A stretch of 64,000 bases of DNA from an uncultured Dysgonomonas sp. (GTDB lineage Bacteria; Bacteroidota; Bacteroidia; Bacteroidales; Dysgonomonadaceae), in contig NZ_LT599032.1 in NCBI RefSeq assembly GCF_900079725.1, positions 1,704,209 to 1,768,208 of the forward strand, in the 5' to 3' direction. The position numbers and the translations under genes are program-made. Positions within the stretch are counted from its first letter, which is position 1; each line of letters begins with the position of its first letter. Shown piece by piece: positions 26,706-35,553 of this stretch. Below the pieces are notes generated by a model. It saw nothing but the letters and a program-made list of their open reading frames with translations, had not been told where the DNA came from and made no database searches.

Positions 26706-27677
26706 ATGAAAACTATAATAAATGAAATGCTTGTTACATCAATAAACAATTCTCTGCCGGAAGGGGAGAAGCTTGTTTCGTTTCTAATGGATTTATTGAA
26801 TCTAAGCAGGGAATCGGCATATAGGCGGATAAGAAATGAGATTCCTTTTACTTTCGAAGAAGTTATTGCTATCTCTCTAAAGCTGGGACTTTCTTTAGAT
26901 GAAATAGCAGGACAAGAACAAAAGAACAGAGCTTTTTTTGATTTACCCGTTCCCAAATCGGCAGATCCATTGGATGTGTATTCCGAAATAGTGGATGTTG
27001 CAGCTGAGATATATAAAAAGATGCAAAAAAGTAAAGAGTCGGAAATATTCTTTACCGCAAACCAGTTGCCTTTTCCTTATTATATGTTATATGAGAATTT
27101 GTCAAAATTCTATTATTACAAATGGATACATAAGACACAGGAGGTTCCTCTCAATTTTTATTTATCTGAATTCTCGCCGCCCTCTCAGGTCTCTACTGTT
27201 CATAAAAGATACCGCTATGCGGCAACTAAGGTAAATCAGGTTACAGCTATATTGTGCCCCAGTTTTATTTTGTCTACAGTGAAAGAAATAATTTATTTTT
27301 ACAGGCGTAGATTGATAACAAAGGAAGAGCTCTTTCTTTTGCAGGAAGACTTATATAAAGTAATCAATAAACTTGAAAATGATACAAGAAAAGGGATTGA
27401 TGAGAATGGTGTAAAAACAGACTTGTATTGCTCTACTCTAAATATTGCATCAAATAGTATCTGGTTTAGGCATGATAATGAGACCGGAACACAGTTTTGG
27501 ACTTATACAGATCCTATTACGGTGTATAATACAGAGGTTTCGAAGAGACATAAAATGTGGATCGACTCATTGTTGAAATATTCTACACTTATATCTCAAA
27601 GTAATGAGATTCAGCGTTCGGAATTCTTTAATAAGCAAAATGAGTATGTTAAAAACATAGAGAATCTTACACTTTGA
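26706..27677 (+). CDS. Putative helix-turn-helix regulator, uncharacterised Bacteroidetes family
   Basis: 323-residue protein. An N-terminal segment of about 70 residues (EGEKLVSFLMDLLNLSRESAYRRIRNEIPFTFEE in outline, with LSRESAYRRIRNE as the likely recognition helix) looks like a lambda-repressor-type HTH. The remaining helical region has no recognised domain and is rich in Tyr and Phe (SKFYYYKW, IIYFYRRRL), perhaps a sensor or oligomerisation domain. The ATG at 26706 is preferred over an upstream TTG at 26634. A large surface protein gene follows after a 504-nt gap, and similar HTH genes next to surface proteins occur in this phylum. The function is inferred only. Confidence 0.6.
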   Translation: MKTIINEMLVTSINNSLPEGEKLVSFLMDLLNLSRESAYRRIRNEIPFTFEEVIAISLKLGLSLDEIAGQEQKNRAFFDLPVPKSADPLDVYSEIVDVAAEIYKKMQKSKESEIFFTANQLPFPYYMLYENLSKFYYYKWIHKTQEVPLNFYLSEFSPPSQVSTVHKRYRYAATKVNQVTAILCPSFILSTVKEIIYFYRRRLITKEELFLLQEDLYKVINKLENDTRKGIDENGVKTDLYCSTLNIASNSIWFRHDNETGTQFWTYTDPITVYNTEVSKRHKMWIDSLLKYSTLISQSNEIQRSEFFNKQNEYVKNIENLTL

Positions 27678-28181
27678 CAGAGTTAAGCGTATTGTCATTT
27701 TCTAGGAATCGGGGTGTTTGTATGCCTCTTTTATTGACAAACGAAAATGCTTTATTTTCACATTTATGCTGATTATATAAAATGTGAATATTTAATTTTG
27801 GTATTCGATAAGATGAATTAAAGACAAATATAGGGATAGATATTATTATAAATAGTATCTATATGTAGAGACAAAACTTACAATATCTAAAAAGAGGATT
27901 TTTTCCTGATCTAATCTTTTATGATGAAGTATTTACCCGTCGTGTTTAGTAGTTCTTTAAAAATTGTTTTATAAAGTTTTATGATGAAATAAGTAAAAGA
28001 AATTTAGACAACAATAGTTTTGCATTAGCATTGTTTGTCTTCTTATATCTGCTCTTTTCCATGCCTGAGAAGGTTCGTTGCAGTATACCGTCGTGCAGAA
28101 CTATTGTTGGCTAAATTTCTTTTTATAAAACAATAACGTGATTGACAAAACTATAGAATAATTACTTACTAATTTTAATTT
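27678..28181. other. Gene-free interval with repeats ahead of the surface protein gene
   Basis: No ORF is supported here. It contains a weak hairpin (27757-27788), a 12-bp direct repeat TTTTATGATGAA at 27917-27928 and 27977-27988 (exactly 60 nt apart), an 8-bp repeat CCGTCGTG at 27937 and 28088, and the inverted-repeat cassette listed separately. No full TAnnTTTG was found for the downstream gene. Confidence 0.6.
27963..28134. repeat. Inverted-repeat cassette: possible invertible switch, MITE or long RNA hairpin
   Basis: The left arm 27995-28023 and right arm 28095-28123 are 29-bp inverted copies with 27 matches, enclosing 71 nt. A second perfect 11-bp pair, ATTGTTTTATA at 27963-27973 and its complement at 28124-28134, flanks them. 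The cassette ends 47 nt before the start codon of the surface protein. Confidence 0.7.
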
Positions 28182-30182
28182 ATGACATTACAGAGATTCT
28201 GTTGGCTGTATGGCATGTTAGTCATGCTATTACTTACGTCCGGATTGAAAGCTCAGGTTACCGTTGGATCTAATAACCCACCGGAAAAAGCTGCCTTGCT
28301 GGATATAAAGGAGAAAATAGATAAGACGGGAGGCCCCACCGTCGATAAAGGAGGGCTACTTTTGCCAAGAGTGAGTCTGGAAAGGAAATATCAGCTATAT
28401 CCCTTTGTTAGAGAAGTTGGATATAATCCCTCAAATTTTGATGATCCCACCTATAATCCGGATGATGTGGATCCGGAATATGCATCCGAAAAATTAGCTC
28501 ATACCGGGCTTATTGTATATAATTTAGTAGCAGATGATGAAAACGAATTATGTTTGGGCTTAAATCAGTGGGATGGTGAAAAGTGGAACTGTTTTCAGGA
28601 AAAAATGGGAAATGCAATTGTTACCATAACCAATTGCGATTCTTTAAACTTCTATGGACAATATCAGAATAAGGTGTCATTGAATTCATCCAATTACATG
28701 ACTATACCTTTACTTGTAACAAAAGCAGGAGCTTATACAGTCACTATTATGCCGGATCCGGATAATGGATATTATTTTACTGCATCGGGTATATTTATGA
28801 CAACAGGGTATTATTTTATAACAGTGCCCGGTGCTGGTACGCCAATTGATTACACGCCGGCTACAGGTGCGGGTAGTAATGGTGATTTGATGAAGATCGT
28901 TTTTAATGGAAAACCATTGTCTTCATGCGATCCTCTGTATGTGAAGGTGGAAGATTCTTCGAAGAAGCCTCTCTATTCGATGGATTGTAGTAAGACTAAG
29001 GTGAGAGGGGTTTATAAAATCGATGTTCCGCTCGATACAGATGAGCATTATATAGACATGGTATTAACTGTAGATGCAGAAGCATTGGGTGCTACATATA
29101 TTATAGAAACCAATACTGTCGATGGTATTTATTTCAAAGCCGAAGGCACATTAAATAATACTAGTCAGCCCGTTAAATTATTAGGATATGGAGTACCTAA
29201 TAGTATGGATGATAAGGTATTTACTATTACTTCGAATAGTAAGAAAACAGTAGCCACATGTAAAGCTACTGTATATATGTGTTATACTCCCAAAAAGATA
29301 TTGGGAATAGGTTATTATAATACAAACTATGGATATTATATTCAAAATTCGGCATCGCTGGCGGTGATGAATGCTGATATAAATTTTGGCTCTTTGGAGA
29401 ATAGTACGGTAAAAGTGGAGAAGCCGTTTTCTTACAGCTATATAAAAGGTGAGACCCAGGGTAATATCGACGGTGCGGGTTATATAAATGCAACAGCGCT
29501 TAGCACCGAGTTGGCTAAGAATCCGGATATTGTTGTCCTGGGCTTTTTCGTATCTTTTAATGCAAATACGATACAACAACTTACAGAATATCTGAATAAA
29601 GGCGGTGTTCTGGTTATGTTTACAGAATACTATACAAGTAATGCAGTGAGCGCGGAGGCCCTCTTTCGCAACATTTTCGCTGATTCTAACATCACAGGGG
29701 GTATGAAAAATGCAAGAAGTGCTGTTTACCCGTTGAGCTCTATAAATGATGAAATATTGAACGGGCCGTTTGGCGACGCCAGAGGAAAACTATGGGGAGA
29801 AGATGCTTCGCAGACATATGTTATACAGGGGCTGCCCGCAGGTGATATATACACATATAGTGGTGGAAGTCGGTTAAATGCTACAGGAGCCAATATACTT
29901 CCCGGTGTCACAATGTTTAGACATAAAACTCTAAATCTCTTCTGGGTAGGTGATGGTGGCTTTAATTCAAATCTGGGCCCGTATTACGGCAATACATATT
30001 TAGATAAAGGTATTTGCCCATTCACTATTAATTCTTCTATGCAACCTATACCACGTATCGATTATGGTGAGTCTGCTATGGGAAATGTTAATCAGACAGT
30101 ATATAATTCAATATTATTTGGCAATATAATGGCTTGGGCTATAAAACAAGCTGAATTTAATGGTATCAATACTGTGAAATAA
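28182..30182 (+). CDS. Large exported surface-type protein of unknown function
   Basis: 666-residue protein with a signal peptide (cleavage near LKAQ, residues 21-25). The N-terminal part has a layout seen in many Bacteroidetes surface proteins: AALLDIKEK, GGLLLPRVSLE, TGLIVYNLV and LGLNQWDGEKWNCFQ. The middle appears to be repeated beta-rich modules (YTVTIMPDPDNGYYFTASGIF and a related unit later, YIETNTVDGIYFKAEGTL). The C-terminal part from about residue 365 resembles an alpha/beta domain of ThuA or class I amidotransferase-like type (NPDIVVLGFFVSF, GGVLVMFTEYY), which is a loose impression only. It may be controlled by the upstream HTH protein or by the repeat cassette. Confidence 0.68.
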   Translation: MTLQRFCWLYGMLVMLLLTSGLKAQVTVGSNNPPEKAALLDIKEKIDKTGGPTVDKGGLLLPRVSLERKYQLYPFVREVGYNPSNFDDPTYNPDDVDPEYASEKLAHTGLIVYNLVADDENELCLGLNQWDGEKWNCFQEKMGNAIVTITNCDSLNFYGQYQNKVSLNSSNYMTIPLLVTKAGAYTVTIMPDPDNGYYFTASGIFMTTGYYFITVPGAGTPIDYTPATGAGSNGDLMKIVFNGKPLSSCDPLYVKVEDSSKKPLYSMDCSKTKVRGVYKIDVPLDTDEHYIDMVLTVDAEALGATYIIETNTVDGIYFKAEGTLNNTSQPVKLLGYGVPNSMDDKVFTITSNSKKTVATCKATVYMCYTPKKILGIGYYNTNYGYYIQNSASLAVMNADINFGSLENSTVKVEKPFSYSYIKGETQGNIDGAGYINATALSTELAKNPDIVVLGFFVSFNANTIQQLTEYLNKGGVLVMFTEYYTSNAVSAEALFRNIFADSNITGGMKNARSAVYPLSSINDEILNGPFGDARGKLWGEDASQTYVIQGLPAGDIYTYSGGSRLNATGANILPGVTMFRHKTLNLFWVGDGGFNSNLGPYYGNTYLDKGICPFTINSSMQPIPRIDYGESAMGNVNQTVYNSILFGNIMAWAIKQAEFNGINTVK

Positions 30183-30192
30183 ATTGATGAAT

Positions 30193-30233
30193 ATAAAGAA
30201 AGCCACTTCATTTTTTGAGGTGGCTTTCTTTAT
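30193..30233. terminator. Bidirectional terminator between the surface protein and nlpE-like genes
   Basis: Stem ATAAAGAAAGCCACTTCA (30193-30210) pairs with 30216-30233 except for one G-T wobble, with a short T-rich loop and T/A-rich flanks on both sides of convergent genes. Confidence 0.88.
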
Positions 30234-30249
30234 ATAAAACATCAAAGAA

Positions 30250-30702
30250 TTATTTCTTCAAAATATACAGGTCGGCCATATCTCCGGTAATTTTATTACC
30301 CTCCATATCCAGCTGAGTCAATGTATTCTCTCCTACAAAATACTGATTAGGCGCATCTTTAACACCATCCAGAACTATGGTATTACCGGCAGCATTCCAG
30401 GTATATTTTCCTTTTTCTTCCGATTTACTGTTTTTCTTATTTACATACTCTGTATTTTTAACAAATGTACTATCAGATAATGTAATGGAAACAACCATAC
30501 CTTCACCACTGGCTGTAGGTATTTTACCTGTATATGTTCCTTGATAATCAAGTGAATTTTTAGCGTTATGCTCATCTTTCACTTGTTTTGCGATTTCAGA
30601 GAATTCATCAACAGAAGCTTTTTCTTCCTGTCCTTTCTGAGTGCCACCACCACAGCTATACATCAATCCCATAGTTGCAATAATGATAAATAATTTTTTC
30701 AT
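30250..30702 (-). CDS. NlpE-like lipoprotein (copper resistance/envelope stress type)
   Basis: 150-residue lipoprotein with lipobox LMYSC (Cys17) and a Gly-rich start. The domain matches the NlpE N-terminal family: YQGTYTGKIPTASGEGMVVSITL, KYTWNAAGNTIVLDG, YFVGENTLTQLDMEGN. E. coli NlpE is a copper and surface sensor that activates Cpx, but Bacteroidetes homologues are mostly uncharacterised. It lies 9 nt downstream of an exported HMA-domain gene and is almost surely co-transcribed with it, which favours a metal-related role. Confidence 0.8.
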   Translation of the reverse strand: MKKLFIIIATMGLMYSCGGGTQKGQEEKASVDEFSEIAKQVKDEHNAKNSLDYQGTYTGKIPTASGEGMVVSITLSDSTFVKNTEYVNKKNSKSEEKGKYTWNAAGNTIVLDGVKDAPNQYFVGENTLTQLDMEGNKITGDMADLYILKK

Positions 30703-30711
30703 CTTTCTATT

Positions 30712-31032
30712 TTATTTTTTCTGTTCACTATTATGTATCTTAACCTCATAGCCTAATTTTTCAATTGCGGCTTTAAGATTCTCCACCGTTGTCTGAGTTT
30801 TCTTGAATTCGATCTGTACTGTTTTATTTTCAAGATCTACCTTCATATCCGTAACTCCTTTTTCGAATGCAATATTCTTTTCAATACGCTTCTGACAATT
30901 CTCACAAGTCATTGACACATCGAATAGAACTGTCTCTTTATCATTCTTCAATGGTTTTTTATTCTGAGCATCTACTGTTGTACTTATACCCATCATTAAA
31001 ATAACCGTCATTAAAAATAATTTCAATTTCAT
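30712..31032 (-). CDS. Exported heavy-metal-associated (HMA) domain protein
   Basis: 106-residue protein with a signal peptide (MKLKLFLMTVILMMGISTTV, cleavage near VDAQ) and one HMA domain carrying the CxxC metal site in SMTCENCQKRIEK. The ferredoxin-like fold continues through GVTDMKVDLENKTVQIEF and KAAIEKLGYEV. It probably binds Cu(I) or a similar soft metal in the periplasm. The NlpE-like gene follows 9 nt downstream on the same strand. The intergenic region to gcvP (31033-31147) shows a near -7 TTAATTTG on the minus strand. Confidence 0.85.
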   Translation of the reverse strand: MKLKLFLMTVILMMGISTTVDAQNKKPLKNDKETVLFDVSMTCENCQKRIEKNIAFEKGVTDMKVDLENKTVQIEFKKTQTTVENLKAAIEKLGYEVKIHNSEQKK

Positions 31033-31147
31033 AGTTTCACAATTTTGTGTCTATTCTTACAATAAACAAATTAATACGATTTTAGTTTAAACTCTTTTTA
31101 TATGTTTAGAACAATTCACAATCTACTGTTCCATTAAAATAGAGACA

Positions 31148-34000
31148 TTATCCCATATCACACAGACAGGTAATCAGGTTCCGATCACCAAATGCATTAT
31201 CTATACGGGCTACATTTATCCAGAATTTATTATCCTTTACAAACTGAAGAGGATAAGCTGCTTTAGATCGCGGATAAGCATGTTTCCATTCGTCGGCACA
31301 TACTTCATATTCAGGATGAGGAGCATTCACCAGTACATTATCTTCTTTAGTATATGTACCATTCTCCACTTCCTTGATTTCCTCCCATATCTGGTTCATT
31401 GTATCTACAAAACGGTTAAGTTCTGCAAGGCTTTCACTCTCGGTAGGCTCTATCATCAATGTACCGTGTACGGGGAAAGACAATGTAGGAGCGTGGTAAC
31501 CGTAATCCATCAAACGCTTGGCAATGTCCGATTCTGTTATACCGGATGTATCCTTCACCTTGCGACATTCCAGAATCAATTCATGTCCTACCCTGCCCGA
31601 TGTACCTCTGTAAACGACACCATAAGTATCTTTAAAGCATTCGGCCAGATAGTTTGCATTCAGTATAGCTATTTTTGTCGCATGCGTAAGACCTTCTGAA
31701 CCCAGCATACGGATATATCCATAAGTAATAGGCAATATCCCCGCACTGCCAAACGGAGCAGAAGCAACAGTATTCACCGTACTGCCATCCAGCTCGGGAT
31801 GGTGAGGAAGAAACGGGATCAGGTGCTCAGCCACACAAATAGGACCTTCACCAGGGCCGCCGCCGCCATGAGGGATAGCAAATGTTTTATGGAGATTGAG
31901 GTGACAGACATCGGCACCGATAAAGCCCGGATTGGTCAGTCCAACCTGTGCATTCATATTTGCTCCGTCCATATACACCTGTCCTCCTTTTTCATGGACA
32001 ACCTTGCACATTTCCTTTATCTCCTTTTCGAAAATACCATGTGTAGACGGATATGTAATCATACATCCTGCCAGATTATCTTTATGCAGATCAGCTTTCG
32101 CTTGCAAATCCTCCAGTACTACATTCCCATGTGTATCGCAATCTATTGTAACAGTATCATATCCGGCCTGTATAGCGGATGCAGGATTAGTACCGTGAGC
32201 CGACGCAGGAATAAGGATAATGTTGCGATGCCCCTGTCCGATACTCTCCTGATATTTACGGATTGTCATCAGGCCGGCATATTCTCCGGCTGCACCCGAA
32301 TTAGGTTGGAAACTAACCCCGGCAAAGCCTGTTATTTCTTTAAGATATTCACCCAGTTCTTCTATCAATTCATTATATCCCTGAGTCTGCGACTGAGGTG
32401 CAAAAGGATGGATATTCTGGAACCCGCCCAATGAAAGAGGGAGTAATTCTGATGCTGCATTCAGTTTCATAGTACATGAACCAAGGGATATCATGGACTG
32501 TGCCAGAGAGATGTCTTTCCTATCGAGGCGTTTAATATAGCGCATCAACTCGGTTTCTGTATGGTATGAATTAAATACTTCATGCTGCAGGTATTCACTT
32601 TTACGGAGGAATTCATCTTTGATAGTCAATTTTTCGGGAAGATCATCAATCATAAATACCTCCATACGTCCGGCTGCAAGGGAAAATACAGCCAGAAGTT
32701 CGTGGGCTTTATATTCCGTAATAGCCTCATCTATGCTGATACCGACTTCCCCACCTTCGTAATAACGCAGATTGATATCACGCATTTCAGCATATTCACG
32801 CAGAGAATATTGGGAGACACCACTGGCCAAACCTATTTTTAAGGTATCAAAATACTGTTCATTAAGGACAGTATAGCCCAGTTCTTTCAGTTCATCTGCA
32901 ATCAATGCTGTTGCGGAGTGAATCCGTTTTGCAATCTCCTTCAAGCCTTTAGGCCCATGATATACGGCATAGAAACCGGCCATAGTAGCCAACAGCGCCT
33001 GAGCAGTGCAAATATTCGACGTTGCTTTCTCCCGCTTGATATGCTGTTCGCGGGTTTGTAATGCCATACGATACGCCGACTTACCATAAGCGTCTTTCGA
33101 TACACCGATGATACGTCCGGGCACATTCCGTTTGTTTTCTTCTTTTGTTGCAAAGAATCCGGCTGAAGGGCCCCCATAAAACATCGGAATACCAAACCGT
33201 TGGCTGCTTCCGAAAGCAATGTCTGCGCCCCATTCTCCCGGAGGAACTAACAAGGTCAACGCCATCAGATCGGTAGCTACAGCGACTTTGCATCCTGCTG
33301 CATGCACTTTTTCCGTGAAAGCTGTATAGTCTTCTACACTACCGTTCGAATTCGGGTATTGGATAACAGCACCGAAAAATTCACTGTTAATATCAAACAC
33401 CTTATAATCGCCAACCACGACCTCTATACCTTGTGGTACGGCACGGGTATTAATTACTGCGAGTGTTTGCGGAAATATATTTTTATCAACAAACAATTTG
33501 TTTGCTCCGTTTTTCACCTGATCGCGACTGCGAAGGGCATGCATCATTGCTGCCGCTTCGGCTCCTGCTGTAGCTTCATCTAGCAGGGAACAATTAGATA
33601 GAGGAAGACCTGTCAACTCGCTCACCATTGTCTGAAAGTTCATTAAGGCTTCGAGACGGCCTTGAGATATTTCCGCCTGGTATGGTGTATAAGATGTGTA
33701 CCAAACCGGATTTTCGAATACATTACGGAAAATAGGTGCAGGGCATACTGTATCGTACCATCCCATCCCTATATACGAAGCGCATATACGGTTTTTCGAA
33801 GCTATCAGTGCCATTTCTTCGGCATATTCGCGTTCACTAAGAGCTTCCGGCAAACTCAATCCTCTTTGCAAACGGATATTCTGAGGAATCGTCTGATCTA
33901 TCAGCTCATCAAGGGTTTTCACCCCGATTTTAGCCAACATTATTTTCTCTTCTTCTGCATTGATGCCAATATGGCGATGTTGGAATCTTTCGCTTTTCAT
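31148..34000 (-). CDS. gcvP: Glycine dehydrogenase (decarboxylating), P-protein
   Basis: PLP enzyme of the glycine cleavage system that decarboxylates glycine and passes the aminomethyl group to the H-protein. It is the long single-chain form of 950 residues, with both halves present. The first half has FQHRHIGINAEE and SYIGMGWYDT, and the second has the PLP lysine (Lys705) in HLNLHKTFAIPHGGGGPG. The other Gcv genes are not in the window. An MBL-fold hydrolase starts only 17 nt upstream on the same strand, so the two are likely co-transcribed. Confidence 0.96.
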   Translation of the reverse strand: MKSERFQHRHIGINAEEEKIMLAKIGVKTLDELIDQTIPQNIRLQRGLSLPEALSEREYAEEMALIASKNRICASYIGMGWYDTVCPAPIFRNVFENPVWYTSYTPYQAEISQGRLEALMNFQTMVSELTGLPLSNCSLLDEATAGAEAAAMMHALRSRDQVKNGANKLFVDKNIFPQTLAVINTRAVPQGIEVVVGDYKVFDINSEFFGAVIQYPNSNGSVEDYTAFTEKVHAAGCKVAVATDLMALTLLVPPGEWGADIAFGSSQRFGIPMFYGGPSAGFFATKEENKRNVPGRIIGVSKDAYGKSAYRMALQTREQHIKREKATSNICTAQALLATMAGFYAVYHGPKGLKEIAKRIHSATALIADELKELGYTVLNEQYFDTLKIGLASGVSQYSLREYAEMRDINLRYYEGGEVGISIDEAITEYKAHELLAVFSLAAGRMEVFMIDDLPEKLTIKDEFLRKSEYLQHEVFNSYHTETELMRYIKRLDRKDISLAQSMISLGSCTMKLNAASELLPLSLGGFQNIHPFAPQSQTQGYNELIEELGEYLKEITGFAGVSFQPNSGAAGEYAGLMTIRKYQESIGQGHRNIILIPASAHGTNPASAIQAGYDTVTIDCDTHGNVVLEDLQAKADLHKDNLAGCMITYPSTHGIFEKEIKEMCKVVHEKGGQVYMDGANMNAQVGLTNPGFIGADVCHLNLHKTFAIPHGGGGPGEGPICVAEHLIPFLPHHPELDGSTVNTVASAPFGSAGILPITYGYIRMLGSEGLTHATKIAILNANYLAECFKDTYGVVYRGTSGRVGHELILECRKVKDTSGITESDIAKRLMDYGYHAPTLSFPVHGTLMIEPTESESLAELNRFVDTMNQIWEEIKEVENGTYTKEDNVLVNAPHPEYEVCADEWKHAYPRSKAAYPLQFVKDNKFWINVARIDNAFGDRNLITCLCDMG

Positions 34001-34017
34001 GTCCTTCCCGTTCTGTT

Positions 34018-34659
34018 TTATTGTAAATAAAAATTACTTTTGATTTCTTCTCCTATTGTAGTTAATGGCCCGTGGCCTGAATATATGACTGTTTCTTTAG
34101 GCAGTGTGAGCAGTTTGCTCTTTATACCGGCAATAAGCTGTTCATGGCTTCCTCCGGCAAGGTCGGTACGCCCTACACTTCCCCTGAACAATACATCTCC
34201 GACAAAAGCACAGCCTGCATCCTGATTATAGAAAATGATGCTGCCCGGCGAATGTCCCGGTATTTCCAGAACTATAAATCTCTGATTACCGAATGTCACC
34301 ACATCGTTTTCATTCAGATACTTGCTAATCCGGGGGATTTCAGCACTTTCATTCTTAAAGCCGAACATTTGCAATTGGGCCGGCAATTGCTCCAGAAGAA
34401 ATTCATCTCCTTTGTTTGCCTCTGTTTCCAGATGAAACTGTTCGTATATAAAATTATTTCCGAATATATGGTCAAAATGCAGATGAGTATTCAAGAGGTG
34501 CTTCACTACCAAATCGTTATCGAGGATAAAATTCAGTAAAAGCGCCTTCTCATCCGGGAAGAAACAACCCGGATCGATGATAACACACTCCTTTGTTTCA
34601 TCATATGCTACATATGTATTTTCGCTAATCGGGTTAAATTCAAATATTTTTACGTTCAT
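34018..34659 (-). CDS. Metallo-beta-lactamase-fold hydrolase (glyoxalase II-like)
   Basis: 213-residue MBL-fold protein with the dinuclear metal motif NTHLHFDHIFGN, then GHSPGSIIFY, FVGDVLFRGSVGRTDLAGG and the last ligand region YSGHGPLTTIGEE. These match the glyoxalase II/persulfide dioxygenase-like group of small hydrolases, but the substrate is not settled by the sequence. It lies 17 nt upstream of gcvP on the same strand. A near -7 TACCTTTA (minus strand, 34695-34702) may serve as the promoter of both. Confidence 0.87.
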   Translation of the reverse strand: MNVKIFEFNPISENTYVAYDETKECVIIDPGCFFPDEKALLLNFILDNDLVVKHLLNTHLHFDHIFGNNFIYEQFHLETEANKGDEFLLEQLPAQLQMFGFKNESAEIPRISKYLNENDVVTFGNQRFIVLEIPGHSPGSIIFYNQDAGCAFVGDVLFRGSVGRTDLAGGSHEQLIAGIKSKLLTLPKETVIYSGHGPLTTIGEEIKSNFYLQ

Positions 34660-34757
34660 AGATTTTACAAATGACTTTCTGTTAAAAAACAGCCTAAAGG
34701 TAAAACTTTTTTCGTTTCAAAACTAGCCATTTAAGCTTATATCTTATGTTATAAATA

Positions 34758-34793
34758 TACAAAAAGGCAGCATTCATATTTGAAATACTGCCT
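34758..34793 (-). terminator. Terminator of the NmrA-like gene (minus strand)
   Basis: On the minus strand the stem AGGCAGTATT / AATGCTGCCT (34784-34793 and 34765-34774, one G-U pair) is followed by TTTTTGTATA. Confidence 0.8.
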
Positions 34794-34837
34794 ATATCGT
34801 ATAGATTCTATATATCAATTAAGAAACTGTTTAGATT

Positions 34838-35488
34838 TTAGTAGCCGGCTGTAAAACGTTGACGAGAGTATTTGTGATTCTCAATTTCGTCAACAACGGC
34901 AACCGCCAGATCTTCAACGGACAATACCGATTCGCCATCCTTATCAAATACAGGTTCATCTGTCCCCAGCCTGTATTTACCTGTTCTTCCGGTTTTAATA
35001 CCCTGATGCATATTGATAGCCGGTGAAAACATTGTCCAGTCAAGCTCTTGTTCTTTTTTAAGCACATCCAGATAATCCCTTGCCGCAGTTGCTCCGGGTT
35101 TGATACTTTCGGGAAAATCAGCGCCATCCACGATTTGCTGTCCATCAATGTACAGGCTGCCGGCGCCTCCTATCATTACATAACGCTTAACTCCGGCTTC
35201 CTTTACCGCCTGCTGGATAGCTTCCGATCCTTTCATAAAATCATTATAAATATTGGGATTCGACCATCCGGGATTAAAAGCGCTCAGTACAACATCATTC
35301 CCTTTTAACACTGAAGTTAAAGATTTTACGTCTGTTACATCTGCTGCAACCGCCTTTGGCTGACCATCCTTCACCGGAATTTTATCTACCGAACGAGCCA
35401 CTGCTGTTACATCAAAACCTCTGTTTACCAACTCTTGTAATAAATGCGAGCCGACAAAACCTGTTGCTCCTATTAATGCTACTTTCAT
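34838..35488 (-). CDS. NAD(P)-binding, NmrA/SDR-like oxidoreductase
   Basis: 216-residue Rossmann protein of the atypical short-chain dehydrogenase type. The nucleotide-binding loop is GATGFVGSHLLQELVNRG, followed by VTAVARS, DVVLSAFNPG and VKRYVMIGGAGSLY. Family members act as quinone or flavin reductases or NAD(P) sensors. The Rrf2-family gene lies 65 nt upstream on the same strand, and the gap carries a copy of the Rrf2 promoter palindrome. It is therefore a likely Rrf2 target, perhaps in redox or thiol stress. Confidence 0.83.
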   Translation of the reverse strand: MKVALIGATGFVGSHLLQELVNRGFDVTAVARSVDKIPVKDGQPKAVAADVTDVKSLTSVLKGNDVVLSAFNPGWSNPNIYNDFMKGSEAIQQAVKEAGVKRYVMIGGAGSLYIDGQQIVDGADFPESIKPGATAARDYLDVLKKEQELDWTMFSPAINMHQGIKTGRTGKYRLGTDEPVFDKDGESVLSVEDLAVAVVDEIENHKYSRQRFTAGY

Positions 35489-35514
35489 ATTATTCTATTT
35501 TTAAATGTTACCTT

Positions 35515-35539
35515 TTCTGTATTTATATTTATTACAGTT
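35515..35539. promoter_or_regulatory. Candidate Rrf2 operator upstream of the NmrA-like gene
   Basis: CTGTA-N11-TACAG (35517-35521 and 35533-35537) has the same half-sites and spacing as the perfect palindrome at the Rrf2 promoter, and 18 of 25 positions are identical between the two. It lies 26 nt upstream of the start codon. Confidence 0.5.
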
Positions 35540-35553
35540 TTATATAAAAAAAA

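Noticed and set aside
28024-28094. An actual promoter inside the inverted-repeat cassette
   Set aside because: I looked on both strands and found only one-mismatch -7 elements (for example TAGCATTG) without a spaced -33, so I do not claim a promoter.
31280-34030. Long plus-strand ORFs (up to 211 codons) opposite gcvP
   Set aside because: Antisense shadows of gcvP: the encoded sequences are Cys/His/Ile-rich and unlike proteins.
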